DNA of 64,000 nt from Chitinophaga sp. (lineage in GTDB: Bacteria; Bacteroidota; Bacteroidia; Chitinophagales; Chitinophagaceae). Position 1 is the first letter of the stretch; the number at the start of each line of letters is the position of its first letter. The notes under the pieces are model-generated. The model saw nothing but the letters and a program-made list of their open reading frames with translations. It was not told the DNA's origin and made no database searches. The stretch is taken from the NCBI RefSeq assembly GCF_019236475.1, contig NZ_JAFAIX010000012.1, positions 186,001 through 250,000 on the forward strand. The letters are read 5' to 3'. Below, one piece after another: positions 1 through 9,036 of this stretch. The position numbers were made by a program, and so were the translations under genes.

Positions 1-893
1 CCTGGAGCATCTCCAAAAGAAGTGAACATGCCTTCCAGTACCGATTTATTTTTATATTTACCAGCGGTATCCGGTGTAGGCACCATTAGTTTATTAATAT
101 CCAATGCCAAGGTAATGGTATTCATTTCATCCAAGGCCATGGTATAAGCCGCTCCCAACCCGAAGTTGGTAGGTATGAAATCTTTGTTCTGTGCAGAACT
201 GGTATAGGAAATCTTACTACCGATATTGGTAATAGCCAAACCTATACTCAGTTTGTTCACTGTTCCATTATCTTTTTCAAAATCTTTGGTATAGTAGCCG
301 GATATATCGGCTGCAAATGCTTTACCTGGACGGATAGTCTGGTCATTCACTGTTTGTCCGCCAGCCAGATTGGAATAGATAAACCTACCGGTGAGGCCTA
401 CCCCAAAATGATCAGATAATTTGCGGGCATAACCTCCATCTAATGCAAATTCCCTTGGATGGAAATTACCCTGGTCAGTATTGGTAATGTCTCTGAAATT
501 GATAGTACCAAGGGAGAAATAACGCAGCGATCCTGACACTGCCTGGTTATCATCAATTTTCGTGTAACCGCTAACCGTAGCCAGGAACACGTCATTTACG
601 AGTTCTTTCAGCCATGGAGTATAGGTTACTGCGACACTTGTTTTAACGTCGGCAAAGGGTAACTTGGACAAGTTGAAATACATGGAAGATGCATCCGGAG
701 AAATGGCAAGACCAACGTCTCCCATCGCACCACTGCGGGCATCAGGCGTAATTCGTAGGAAAGGAACAGCTGTATTAATAGTATTGGTACGACCATCTAA
801 CTGACCAGTAGAGTCTACACGCTGGGCTGAGGTTCTTAAACTAGTGAAAGTACTATATATGAACACCAGGCTCAAAGTTAACTTTCGGATCAT
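1..893 (-). CDS. porV: PorV (LptO), type IX secretion outer-membrane protein, 3' end outside the window
   Basis: Reading the minus strand from an ATG at 893 gives a continuous frame to the window edge, so the C-terminus is missing. The protein starts with a signal peptide (MIRKLTLSLVFIY..., cleavage near TSAQ) and then shows the PorV/FadL-like N-terminal region: an AVPFLRITPDARSGAMGD motif followed by SPDASSMYFN and alternating beta-strand sequence. In known type IX systems PorV is an outer-membrane barrel that collects substrates from the SprA translocon and hands them to the sortase PorU. It lies 111 bases downstream of porU on the same strand, the usual Bacteroidota arrangement. I saw no convincing promoter in the gap, so cotranscription with porU is likely. 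The ATG at 893 is the only reasonable start before the signal peptide. Confidence 0.93.
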   Translation of the reverse strand, partial: MIRKLTLSLVFIYSTFTSLRTSAQRVDSTGQLDGRTNTINTAVPFLRITPDARSGAMGDVGLAISPDASSMYFNLSKLPFADVKTSVAVTYTPWLKELVNDVFLATVSGYTKIDDNQAVSGSLRYFSLGTINFRDITNTDQGNFHPREFALDGGYARKLSDHFGVGLTGRFIYSNLAGGQTVNDQTIRPGKAFAADISGYYTKDFEKDNGTVNKLSIGLAITNIGSKISYTSSAQNKDFIPTNFGLGAAYTMALDEMNTITLALDINKLMVPTPDTAGKYKNKSVLEGMFTSFGDAP

Positions 894-1004
894 GCAATGT
901 TCGTATTTTGATAGGATGTAAAAATAATATAATTTATAATATATTAATCAGAATAGGGGTTTGATAAGGGAAGACGGCTTTCAGACACTTCATACTGCAT
1001 AGGT

Positions 1005-4000
1005 TTAAAATAAAATTACTTTTCCGCCCTTGACCTTTTTCTTACCGTTACTGCTGATAGTTAGTCGATAAAGATACATACCTGGGGATAATCTCACTCC
1101 CGACTCCCCGGTACCATCCCAGGGCATGCCATCAAAACGGTTGCTTCCTGGAATTATTGTGTTTCTCAAAGTTTTCATTAACCTACCCTCTATATTAAAA
1201 ATCTGAAGAGTAAGTTCGGCCTGCATTCCCAGCAGATTATGGGAGAATACAAACCTGGTTTGGTTATGAAATGGATTAGGATAGCTAGTCAAGCCCTCTA
1301 CGGCTATAACTCCTGTATCAGTTATGTCAAATTCCACAGTACCTACAACACTATTATTGTTATTATCCCAGGCCTTAACAGTAATCCGGTGCTTTCCAGG
1401 AGATACTCCCTTCAACGGATATACTACAGTTCCTTTCTTATAGTCATCCAAAGATGCACTAAAATAATCATTTAATACAATATATTCTGCACTGTCTAAT
1501 AATGCAAGCAGATTATGATCCGGGTTCAATCCCCCAATGTTAATTCCGCTGCTGGAAGACAGATCTAACAATAAAACAGGATTAGGCCCCACCAGATCTC
1601 CACTGTTAAACTGCCTGTTATTCAACCATATTTGCAACACAGGAGGTGTTTTATCGCCGCCATCTATCGGGGAAGTTACGTGGAAACCATTAAATACACC
1701 TGCTCCATCCGTTGGATTTCCAGTAGCATAATAACTAATTTTTCCATTCCCCACTGCATTGATGGCATCTACAGGCAAAGTATTCTTGCTCACAAACCGA
1801 CCATTACGAATATGAGCCATGCCCCTAAATAATATAGATTCCTGTTTTTCAAAATTTGCCGGCAAACTCGCTGCTGTATTACCTTTCGTTGTGTTAACGA
1901 TAGGTGCGGAATATATGGTCGTGTATAGATCGCCGTTATAGGTGCCGGCCATCTGCCCATTGTCATCTTCCAGATGCCCTACAATCGTCATTTCAGATAA
2001 TGCCGGTACGGACACATTATTATCCAACGCCTGCCCATTAATACTATCTGTCATTACACGATATACCGGAAAGGCTAAGGTTAACGCAGGATCTCCCAGT
2101 AACTGGAATTTCCTGTTATTGATAATATCTATACTTCCGGCATAAGTTATATTTTTTGCCTCTTTCGCAGCAGTACCCAGACTTTTCCAACTACCATCCG
2201 GGTTTCTTGTCAATGCTGCTCGGATATAATTCAGATTCATTTCCCGATTGGAGGCCGCAAATACAGCTCTCGTTGTAGTCATTAGTGCAATTGCTCCAGT
2301 TGCCTGTTGCAATAGTATCTTCTGTCCCAGCGATAATACTGCAGGGTTATCAAAAGGTGCAAAATCGCAGGTGGCCGTTAGCAATAAAGGCAGGAAATCC
2401 TGGTTCTGCCATTGTGTGATAGTCGTACCATCCACAATGTTTTCTTCTGCTAGTCGCGTATTGCTACCATGGCCAGAATAATTTACGATCAAAGCTCCCT
2501 GATTGATACGTTGATTCAACGCCGTTACTGCATCCGGGTAAGTCGGGCCAGTGGTTCCTGCTTGTCGAGTATAGGCGTCCAGGTATATTTTGCTGATATT
2601 AAAAGCAGGGAAATTAGTGGTAATTAACTGCGTCAAGAGTTCAGCATCATTGAAATGGAGGTTATTATCCTCATCATCAGCAATGAAAACCAGTTGATTT
2701 CGCCAATTGGCTTGGAGTGATTTTTCCCGGTAATGAATAATTTTATCTACGGCCGTTGCGGCTTCTGTGCTATTGCGGGCAGGGATACGCCCGATCGCCA
2801 ATTGCAGTACATTTCGTATATCCGTTCGGTTAATATCATCCTTATCTGTCAACAATCCGAAATAATCGTCTGTTACGTAGGAACTAACAGGGTCTAGGGA
2901 TGCTGTACTTTGCCAAGAGGGTACCATGTTGGTATTATTCTTCACCCGACGGCGGTAGTCATAAGAAGCGGCGCCAAATAGCAATAGGTATTGGGGCGTC
3001 TGGCCGCGGTCGTACTGCATTTTGAGGAAATCCCTCAATGCTGTAGGATCAGGCGAACCGGAAGAGAATTCATTATATACCTGGTCCATGGTAACCACCT
3101 GGGCATCCAATCCTTGCTGCTGATGCCACTGTGCCAATCGAAGGGCCTGTGCCTGGAGTTCCGGTACGGTAGCGATTATCATATCCGCCTTTACAGCATG
3201 CAAATCCTGGTTATTCACTTTTCCTGCATAAACAGGCTGCAATAGCGCCTCCGGCTGGAAAGCCAAGAGTTCTCGGGGTCTATCCGAAAGCACCGTACAG
3301 GAAATCGCATCTCCTGAAAGGGCTGTTTTCAACTGTACAGGTGTCTGTATATCTGTTACATCCCAAATTTGCGTTTGTGCATTGGCGTTACTAACGGTGA
3401 AGCCTGTCTGCTGATTATCCAACAACGATGCATCCGTCCGGAAATCCAGCATGCCCGAAGACGGTAACTGTAAAGGACACATTGCTAGTATTTCTAAATA
3501 GTCCAGCCAGCCTCGCGCATTGTTGTCTCCCTGTAAAAAATCTACATCCGCTTGAATAGCAGGACTGTTGAGAAACACAGCCCCAGTGCCAGTAGCCGCT
3601 GTGGCAAAGGATTCAAATACATTTCCACTGACAGGCAGTAGGTACGCTGTAGCTGCATCTTGCTTATTCAGACACACTTTGAAATTACTGCCATTAATTC
3701 CCCTGGCCGCCACCCGCATATTCACGGTAACAGGCCCTTGGGGCTGGGCGGGTAATGTAAACCGGTAGGTATGTCTGCTTCCAGCATCGGGATCGAGACT
3801 AAACTCTTCCGCAAACCATTGCTTGCCGCTGCGAAGGAAATTCAGGCTATCTTTTTCATAGAAGGAGTGATAGGTATAGAGACGCTGTTCCGTCGAAGGC
3901 GTTTCTCTCACTGTGGCCGGCGCAATTCTCGCCCCAGTAACGGGCCCTATGCACAGAAAATACCACGCTGAATCACTATATATATTATACTGATGGGAAT

Positions 4001-4397
4001 AAGTACGCGTGTCTGCATTAAAAATCCAGTTATGTGGGCCGGGGGCATAAAACAAGAGCGCATCATTTCCGTTAATAATATTGTCGCCATTTTCATTTAA
4101 CTGGAGTGCCACTTCCGGCAGATCGTCTGGGCGGTCGCCGTTATTTTCCGGGAGCATACGGCCTCCTGTGCCGAAAAGTCGGATCTGGTTGGCGGGAATT
4201 TGATCCGGGTTCAGTCCCATTTTGCGCAGAAAGGGCGCATCTATGCGATAAATCCCAGGTTGGGAAACGGCTATTTTATACCATTGACCGGTGGCCAATG
4301 CGGAATGAGGCTTATACTTCCTTGATTGGGCAAGGGATTGCCGGGAAGCATAAAGCAAAATTAACAGGGCTAGTATAGTAATTCCGGGCAGTTTCAT
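1005..4397 (-). CDS. porU: PorU, type IX secretion system sortase (C25 gingipain-like cysteine protease)
   Basis: The protein has 1130 residues with an N-terminal signal peptide (MKLPGITILALLILLYASRQ, cleavage near SLAQ). The peptidase C25 domain spans roughly residues 400-780. The catalytic histidine sits in VNYSGHGS (H643) and the nucleophile in TATCDFAPFD (C677), both intact. The C-terminus carries a type IX sorting domain: YPNPF, a beta-sandwich, then SPGMYLYRL and a basic end. PorU is known to remove the C-terminal signals of cargo and attach them to A-LPS at the cell surface, and itself keeps its C-terminal domain. It is transcribed towards porV and divergently from gldJ, a conserved neighbourhood. 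The length is typical of the family. No frameshift or missing motif was seen. Confidence 0.95.
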   Translation of the reverse strand: MKLPGITILALLILLYASRQSLAQSRKYKPHSALATGQWYKIAVSQPGIYRIDAPFLRKMGLNPDQIPANQIRLFGTGGRMLPENNGDRPDDLPEVALQLNENGDNIINGNDALLFYAPGPHNWIFNADTRTYSHQYNIYSDSAWYFLCIGPVTGARIAPATVRETPSTEQRLYTYHSFYEKDSLNFLRSGKQWFAEEFSLDPDAGSRHTYRFTLPAQPQGPVTVNMRVAARGINGSNFKVCLNKQDAATAYLLPVSGNVFESFATAATGTGAVFLNSPAIQADVDFLQGDNNARGWLDYLEILAMCPLQLPSSGMLDFRTDASLLDNQQTGFTVSNANAQTQIWDVTDIQTPVQLKTALSGDAISCTVLSDRPRELLAFQPEALLQPVYAGKVNNQDLHAVKADMIIATVPELQAQALRLAQWHQQQGLDAQVVTMDQVYNEFSSGSPDPTALRDFLKMQYDRGQTPQYLLLFGAASYDYRRRVKNNTNMVPSWQSTASLDPVSSYVTDDYFGLLTDKDDINRTDIRNVLQLAIGRIPARNSTEAATAVDKIIHYREKSLQANWRNQLVFIADDEDNNLHFNDAELLTQLITTNFPAFNISKIYLDAYTRQAGTTGPTYPDAVTALNQRINQGALIVNYSGHGSNTRLAEENIVDGTTITQWQNQDFLPLLLTATCDFAPFDNPAVLSLGQKILLQQATGAIALMTTTRAVFAASNREMNLNYIRAALTRNPDGSWKSLGTAAKEAKNITYAGSIDIINNRKFQLLGDPALTLAFPVYRVMTDSINGQALDNNVSVPALSEMTIVGHLEDDNGQMAGTYNGDLYTTIYSAPIVNTTKGNTAASLPANFEKQESILFRGMAHIRNGRFVSKNTLPVDAINAVGNGKISYYATGNPTDGAGVFNGFHVTSPIDGGDKTPPVLQIWLNNRQFNSGDLVGPNPVLLLDLSSSSGINIGGLNPDHNLLALLDSAEYIVLNDYFSASLDDYKKGTVVYPLKGVSPGKHRITVKAWDNNNNSVVGTVEFDITDTGVIAVEGLTSYPNPFHNQTRFVFSHNLLGMQAELTLQIFNIEGRLMKTLRNTIIPGSNRFDGMPWDGTGESGVRLSPGMYLYRLTISSNGKKKVKGGKVILF

Positions 4398-4468
4398 TAT
4401 CTTGTTCGGGACTTCTCAGAATTAGTCAGGTATGAGTACGCAAAGTATAAAATAGAAGATAATTATTT

Positions 4469-4496
4469 CAAATATATCTTTTTATTCCTTTACAAA
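4469..4496 (-). promoter_or_regulatory. Probable promoter of porU-porV
   Basis: On the minus strand a perfect Bacteroidota -7 box, TATATTTG, lies at 4476-4469, with TTTG as -33 box at 4496-4493. The spacing of 16 bases is one short of the usual range. The expected transcript start near 4463 leaves a leader of about 65 bases before the porU ATG at 4397. Confidence 0.5.
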
Positions 4497-4553
4497 TGAA
4501 GCAATATCCTAGAAAACCAGACGATATATAAGGGACTGTTACAAATTAAATTA

Positions 4554-4583
4554 TTTCACCATAAAATAAAAAGATTACATTTG
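4554..4583 (+). promoter_or_regulatory. Probable promoter of gldJ
   Basis: A perfect -7 box TACATTTG at 4576-4583 follows a weak -33 box TTTC at 4554-4557 with an 18-base spacer. Transcription would start near 4590, about 30 bases before the gldJ ATG. It lies in the divergent region shared with porU. Confidence 0.55.
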
Positions 4584-4620
4584 CGTTTACTGTAAATATA
4601 ATCGACTAAAGCTGTATCAC

Positions 4621-6171
4621 ATGCGTAGATTAACCTCTTTGTCATTGCTCGTAGGTACCAGCGTAATGCTATCCATGACTGCCTGTCATAAAGACGGTGG
4701 TGGGCTTTTCGGCAAAAAGAAAGAAACTTCTTCTGCTACCGGCTGGAACTACAACGACCCGAAAATGGGAGGTTTTACCGTAGCTAAGAATAAAAACCAA
4801 CAGACGGGTCCTGGCCTGGTATTCGTACAAGGCGGTACCTTTGCCATGGGTGCTACTGAGCAGGACGTAATGGGCGACTGGAATAACATTCCTCGTCGTA
4901 TTACAGTTTCCTCTTTTTACATTGATGAATCCGAGGTAGCTAACGTTCATTACCGTGAATATCTGTTCTGGCTGGCCCGCGTATACGGGGAATCTTTCCC
5001 TGATGTACTGCGTCAGGCGATGCCAGATACCCTGGTTTGGCGTAGCGAACTGGCTTATAACGAGCCATTGGTAGAATACTACTTCCGTCACCCTGCTTAC
5101 AATGATTATCCGGTAGTGGGTGTAAACTGGAAACAAGCTACTGACTATTGTAAATGGCGTTCCAACCGTGTAAACGAAAAACTGCTGATGGATAAAGGTC
5201 TGCTCTCTAAAGCAGATGTTGGAAATCAGTCAGACGACAATACCTTTGATACCAAAGCCTACATGGCGGGTCTGTACGAAGGTACACCGGGCAAAATGTC
5301 CAAAGGTTCCAAAAACGAATTCAAAAATCCTGACGGTACTCCCCGTAACGCACAGTTCGAAGACGGTATCATGTTGCCGAACTATCGCCTGCCAACAGAA
5401 GCAGAATGGGAATACGCCGCGCTGGGTTATATAGGTCAGAACCCTGGCCCTTCTAAAAAAGAAGGTAAACACGGGGAAGAGCTGATCATGAACAAACAGG
5501 TTTACTCTTGGGGTACCAATACCAGCGGTCTGCGTGATATCCGCCGCGGTAACTTCCAAGGTATGTTCCTGGCCAACTTCAAACGTGGATCCGGTGATAA
5601 CATGGGTGTGGCCGGAGGTTTGAACGACCGTGCATCTATTCCAGGTCCGGTTCGCTCCTTCTTCCCGAACACATTTGGTATCTATAATATGTCCGGTAAC
5701 GTGGCAGAGTGGGTACTCGACGTTTACAGACCACTCAGCCCTATCGATGGGGATGACTTCAACTACTTCCGTGGTAACAAATTCCAGACAGTATACCTCA
5801 ATGGCGATAAGCAATTGGAGAAAGACAGCCTGGGTCGTATCAAAATGCGTGATGTTACAGACGAAGAATCTGCCAATCGTCTGAACTACCAGAAAGGTGA
5901 TGTTATCAACTATTTGGATGGTGACTCCCTCTCTATGGTGGAATATGGTTACGGTGTAACCACCCTGATCAACGATAAATCTCACGTTATCAAAGGTGGT
6001 AGCTGGAACGACCGCGCTTACTGGCTGTCTCCTGGTACCCGTCGCTACATGCAGGAAGATATGGCAACAAACACCGTTGGTTTCCGTTGCGCTATGGACC
6101 GCGTAGGTAGCCCAGAAGGTAACAAGTTCAAAACTGGTAACCTGTTCAAAAAACAACGCCAGAAGAGATAA
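4621..6171 (+). CDS. gldJ: GldJ, gliding-motility / type IX secretion lipoprotein
   Basis: This 516-residue protein begins with a lipoprotein signal ending in the lipobox SMTAC, so it is predicted to be acylated at the cysteine and held in the cell envelope. The rest is a formylglycine-generating-enzyme/sulfatase-modifying fold: GGTFAMG near residue 76, YRLPTEAEWEYAA near 255, NMSGNVAEWV near 355 and KGGSWND near 457. GldJ and its relative GldK share this fold. GldJ is required for gliding and for GldK stability in Flavobacterium. Adjacency to divergent porU-porV supports GldJ rather than GldK, which normally heads a gldKLMN operon absent here. The gene ends in a strong terminator. Base use is normal for the window. 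Confidence 0.92.
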   Translation: MRRLTSLSLLVGTSVMLSMTACHKDGGGLFGKKKETSSATGWNYNDPKMGGFTVAKNKNQQTGPGLVFVQGGTFAMGATEQDVMGDWNNIPRRITVSSFYIDESEVANVHYREYLFWLARVYGESFPDVLRQAMPDTLVWRSELAYNEPLVEYYFRHPAYNDYPVVGVNWKQATDYCKWRSNRVNEKLLMDKGLLSKADVGNQSDDNTFDTKAYMAGLYEGTPGKMSKGSKNEFKNPDGTPRNAQFEDGIMLPNYRLPTEAEWEYAALGYIGQNPGPSKKEGKHGEELIMNKQVYSWGTNTSGLRDIRRGNFQGMFLANFKRGSGDNMGVAGGLNDRASIPGPVRSFFPNTFGIYNMSGNVAEWVLDVYRPLSPIDGDDFNYFRGNKFQTVYLNGDKQLEKDSLGRIKMRDVTDEESANRLNYQKGDVINYLDGDSLSMVEYGYGVTTLINDKSHVIKGGSWNDRAYWLSPGTRRYMQEDMATNTVGFRCAMDRVGSPEGNKFKTGNLFKKQRQKR

Positions 6172-6196
6172 TAGTGATCATTACAACTTCTCATAG

Positions 6197-6227
6197 AAAA
6201 GCCCCGGACAATGTCCGGGGCTTTTTA
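6197..6227 (+). terminator. Intrinsic terminator of gldJ
   Basis: The inverted repeat GCCCCGGAC-AAT-GTCCGGGGC at 6201-6221 is flanked by AAAA before and CTTTTT after. It lies 25 bases past the gldJ stop. Confidence 0.9.
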
Positions 6228-6252
6228 TTTTGTGAGCCTACCAAGGCTGTAT

Positions 6253-6289
6253 AAAAAAGGTTTGACGTCTGCGACGTCAAACCTTTTTT
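6253..6289. terminator. Bidirectional terminator between gldJ and bcp
   Basis: A perfect 17-base inverted repeat, AAAAAAGGTTTGACGTC, three-base loop TGC, then its complement, is followed by T-runs in both directions. It can end the minus-strand bcp transcript and back up the gldJ terminator. Confidence 0.85.
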
Positions 6290-6298
6290 ATTTTTTTC

Positions 6299-6327
6299 GT
6301 CGTCCCTGCCCATCGGGCAGGGACGAC
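6299..6327. repeat. Third palindrome in the gldJ-bcp gap
   Basis: GTCGTCCCTGCCC, loop ATC, then the exact complement form a 13-base-pair stem. It has no T-run directly after it on either strand, so it is not a standard terminator. It could be an interspersed palindromic element or stabilise the 3' end of the bcp mRNA. Confidence 0.6.
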
Positions 6328-6341
6328 AGACGGGAGAATTT

Positions 6342-6803
6342 TTATTTCCAGATTTCCAGAATTTCTTCTGTGTGATTTTTGGTGTCTGGCTTCTTGATGA
6401 TATGATCAATTACACCTTCGCCATTGATCAGGAAAGTAGTTCTGTGAATACCGTCGTAGGTTTTACCCATCATTTTCTTTTCTCCCCAAACACCGTACTG
6501 GTTCACAATTTTCTTATCCTCATCTGCCAGCAATGTGAAAGGCAGTTCATATTTTTCAATGAATTTCTGGTGACTCTGCTCACTGTCGATACTCACACCT
6601 ACTACTGCATAGCCTTTTTTCAGCAGATCATTATAGTTATCACGGAGGTTACATGCTTGTGCGGTACAACCAGGCGTCATGTCTTTCGGGTAAAAATAGA
6701 GTACTACTCTTTTACCTTTGAAATCTGTGAGAGACACGGTTTTCCCGTGTTGATCTTTTCCTTTAAATACCGGCGCTTTATCGCCTTCTTTTAATGTTGT
6801 CAT
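6342..6803 (-). CDS. bcp: Thiol peroxidase Bcp, atypical 2-Cys peroxiredoxin
   Basis: This 153-residue protein of the AhpC/TSA peroxiredoxin family reduces hydrogen peroxide and organic peroxides using thioredoxin-type donors in the cytoplasm. The active-site segment YPKDMTPGCTAQAC contains the peroxidatic cysteine C46 within the PxxxTxxC motif and the resolving cysteine C51 five residues later, the hallmark of the Bcp/PrxQ group. The length is typical and there is no signal peptide. It follows the M23 peptidase gene with a 21-base gap on the same strand, so the two are probably cotranscribed. Termination occurs at the hairpins just downstream. Confidence 0.93.
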   Translation of the reverse strand: MTTLKEGDKAPVFKGKDQHGKTVSLTDFKGKRVVLYFYPKDMTPGCTAQACNLRDNYNDLLKKGYAVVGVSIDSEQSHQKFIEKYELPFTLLADEDKKIVNQYGVWGEKKMMGKTYDGIHRTTFLINGEGVIDHIIKKPDTKNHTEEILEIWK

Positions 6804-6824
6804 TATCTGATAAGTTTATGATTG

Positions 6825-8519
6825 TTAACGTTTAAAAGTCAAGCGGTAAGTACCTTCATTACCGGCGATATCTGTTACTTTCATCACCAATGTGTGTGTA
6901 CCAGGTTGGCAATGTTCATCGAATGTATAAGTCAATACATTGCCTTTACGGGAGAACATCAACCATTTGCCATCTAGTTCTGCGCGATAACTTTTAATAC
7001 CGCTTGCATCGCTCATCGCAAAGGAAATTTTCCCAGCTTTGGAAAGTACAGCTCCTGGTTTGATGCCCAGTGGCGTTACTTTAGGTGCAATGGTATCTAT
7101 TTCCAGGTGGAATTTTCCGAAGTCGCGGAAGTTGCCAATATACCAGCCATTTTCCAGTTTAGTCGCGGAAGTGCTGCTCCCCTCTCCTTCTCTCACCATT
7201 ACTACTTTGGATTGTAAGTCTTCCGGAATAGGTTTATTCGCTTTCAGTCTTACATCAAAATAATCGTGTACGGGTACCAGTGCGGTATGCAGTTGGTAAT
7301 CGTTGGATTTATCTTTCGGGCCGTTAGCAGGAATTTCGGCGTAGCGGAAACAGATGTTATCGTAGAGGGCGCGTTCATCCAGGTAGAATTCCACCTGGTT
7401 GTTTTCAAAGATATTTTTAGCATCTGGATACATGGTGTTAGCGCAACTACGAGGTGCAGTTGGCTCGCCGGATTGTTGCAGGGCGAATTTCACCACGCTG
7501 GTATTCCCATATGCATCTTTCACCTGTATTTCCATCTGATGGACTGCGCCGTCAGAAAGATCAATGGTCCCATTGCCTTTTAGATCATGGTAGATATCCA
7601 GTTGATTACCTGGTAGAGAGAACATCAGTTGCAGGAAAGGACCACCGCTTTTCTTCACCTTGTAATCTATATGGGCATTGAGATAGCGTGTTTCGTCGTA
7701 ACCGATATTATCTAATTCGAAATCGATATCCGGCTCATTATTGTGGATAAGGGTAGCCTCATAGATACCGTAAGTGTTTGGCACATTGTTCATGCGATCC
7801 ACTGCAGTGAGGGCTAGTCCTGCTTTTGCAACATTTACATGGATAACCGGTTGTGTAGTCACATACGTGCTACCCACTTTTTTAACGGGTATCATGATGG
7901 GCTGTTGTTCGTAGATACTTCTATCCCGATCATATACCGCAATCCGGTAAACATCCGGAGCTTTGGTATCTGCGATATTAAAGCCAAATAACAGCGGGTT
8001 CAATGGTTTTTCCGTGGTAGTATTACGAATTTCGAAATGCAAGTGAGGGCCCGCAGAGCCACCGGTATTACCGGAATACGCCACCAGGTCTCCTTTGCGT
8101 ACAGGGAATTTCCCTGCTGGAATTTCTATATCTGCCGCCCAACTTTCATTCTGATATTGCTGATGCTTGACGTATGACTGCAATGCAGGAAAGAAAGTGT
8201 TGAGGTGAGCATATACCGTAGTATAGCCGTTGGGGTGAGTGATGTAGAGTACGTTACCGAAGCCGGTATGGGACACTCCTATACGACTCACATAACCATC
8301 TGCCGCAGCATGTACAGGAAGATTTTCCTTTTGCTGGGTTTTGATGTCCATTCCAGAGTGAAAGTGATTGGGCCTGAGTTCACCGAAATTTCCGGCCAGC
8401 TCTATGGGAATATTCAGGGGGTTCCTGAAATAGCCCTGTGGGTAATTCTTCTCTACTCCGGGGGTCTGGGCATTTAACAAAGTCGGTAGTAAGCAAAATA
8501 TTCCAATGACATTCTTCAT
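6825..8519 (-). CDS. Secreted M23-family peptidoglycan endopeptidase
   Basis: This 564-residue protein carries a signal peptide (MKNVIGIFCLLPTLLNAQ). The LytM/M23 zinc peptidase domain lies at about residues 45-170. The zinc ligands are visible as H54 and D58 in HFHSGMD and as H161 in GPHLHFE (H159 also conserved). Such enzymes cut cross-links in peptidoglycan. The remaining 390 residues look like beta-sandwich modules, with Ig-like sequence near the C-terminus (KISFAMSDASGIKSYRAELD). This arrangement is common in Bacteroidota M23 proteins. The gene leads a probable two-gene unit with bcp. A -7 box lies only five bases before the ATG, so the mRNA may be nearly leaderless. Confidence 0.88.
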   Translation of the reverse strand: MKNVIGIFCLLPTLLNAQTPGVEKNYPQGYFRNPLNIPIELAGNFGELRPNHFHSGMDIKTQQKENLPVHAAADGYVSRIGVSHTGFGNVLYITHPNGYTTVYAHLNTFFPALQSYVKHQQYQNESWAADIEIPAGKFPVRKGDLVAYSGNTGGSAGPHLHFEIRNTTTEKPLNPLLFGFNIADTKAPDVYRIAVYDRDRSIYEQQPIMIPVKKVGSTYVTTQPVIHVNVAKAGLALTAVDRMNNVPNTYGIYEATLIHNNEPDIDFELDNIGYDETRYLNAHIDYKVKKSGGPFLQLMFSLPGNQLDIYHDLKGNGTIDLSDGAVHQMEIQVKDAYGNTSVVKFALQQSGEPTAPRSCANTMYPDAKNIFENNQVEFYLDERALYDNICFRYAEIPANGPKDKSNDYQLHTALVPVHDYFDVRLKANKPIPEDLQSKVVMVREGEGSSTSATKLENGWYIGNFRDFGKFHLEIDTIAPKVTPLGIKPGAVLSKAGKISFAMSDASGIKSYRAELDGKWLMFSRKGNVLTYTFDEHCQPGTHTLVMKVTDIAGNEGTYRLTFKR

Positions 8520-8524
8520 AGCTG

Positions 8525-8565
8525 CAAATATAGCAATTCAGTGAGTCCATAAGTTACTGAATTGC
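8525..8565 (-). promoter_or_regulatory. Promoter and possible operator of the M23 peptidase gene
   Basis: On the minus strand a perfect -7 box TATATTTG occupies 8532-8525, immediately before the ATG at 8519. Directly upstream is a perfect 10-base inverted repeat, GCAATTCAGT at 8533-8542 and ACTGAATTGC at 8556-8565, with a 13-base spacer. It covers the spacer and the expected -33 position, where no TTTG is visible. This is the layout expected of a regulator-binding site. The regulator is unknown. Confidence 0.45.
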
Positions 8566-9036
8566 GATCAATACTTCTACGTGTATTCGTCTACGTTATA
8601 AACCGACAAAGCTGCCGGCTTGTGGCCAGGCAGCTTACAGGGATAAATGAACAGACCTGCATACAAAGTCAACTGGATGCTCCGAATGGCGGAAGGAGTA
8701 TCGTTACTAAGACTTCGTATCGGTGCTGGTTAGACACAGGAAGGCGGTCCTCCTGTGAAGAACATCGATAACATGAAACTACATTGTTGAAATACTTTTA
8801 GAAAACTGTTTGAGTACTGTCCTGTCTATTCCTTTATGTATAGGTGTGCCGAATAATGCAATAGGTATGCCAATTTATAAAACTATGTTAAAAGTAACAT
8901 GTTTTAATATGATTACTTGATGTCTTAAAAATATATAATAATATCTTATTCAAATAGTTTGAAGTAAGTTTTATCCAGCACAATAAAACCTCAATGCTTT
9001 TCGTACATTAGTTGCCGCAAAAGAGGAAAAACACCG
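8566..9036. other. 470-base gap without a recognised gene
   Basis: No convincing protein gene is seen: the only open frame, 69 codons from 8562, lacks recognisable sequence. The segment 8610-8762 is moderately GC-rich and has local stems: AGCTGCC at 8610-8616 pairs with GGCAGCT at 8629-8635, and an ACAGGA/TCCTGT pair lies near 8740-8757. The remainder up to gldA is AT-rich. A structured RNA, for example a 6S-like RNA, is possible but not demonstrated. Confidence 0.4.

Noticed and set aside
5230..6156. Long open frame (308 codons) on the minus strand inside gldJ
   Set aside because: It is fully antisense to a gene with clear family motifs and has no recognisable domain; codon bias of gldJ keeps the opposite frame open.
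8562..8771. 69-codon open frame after the M23 gene start region
   Set aside because: No ribosome site, no compositional sign of coding and no recognisable sequence; a structured non-coding region is more likely.
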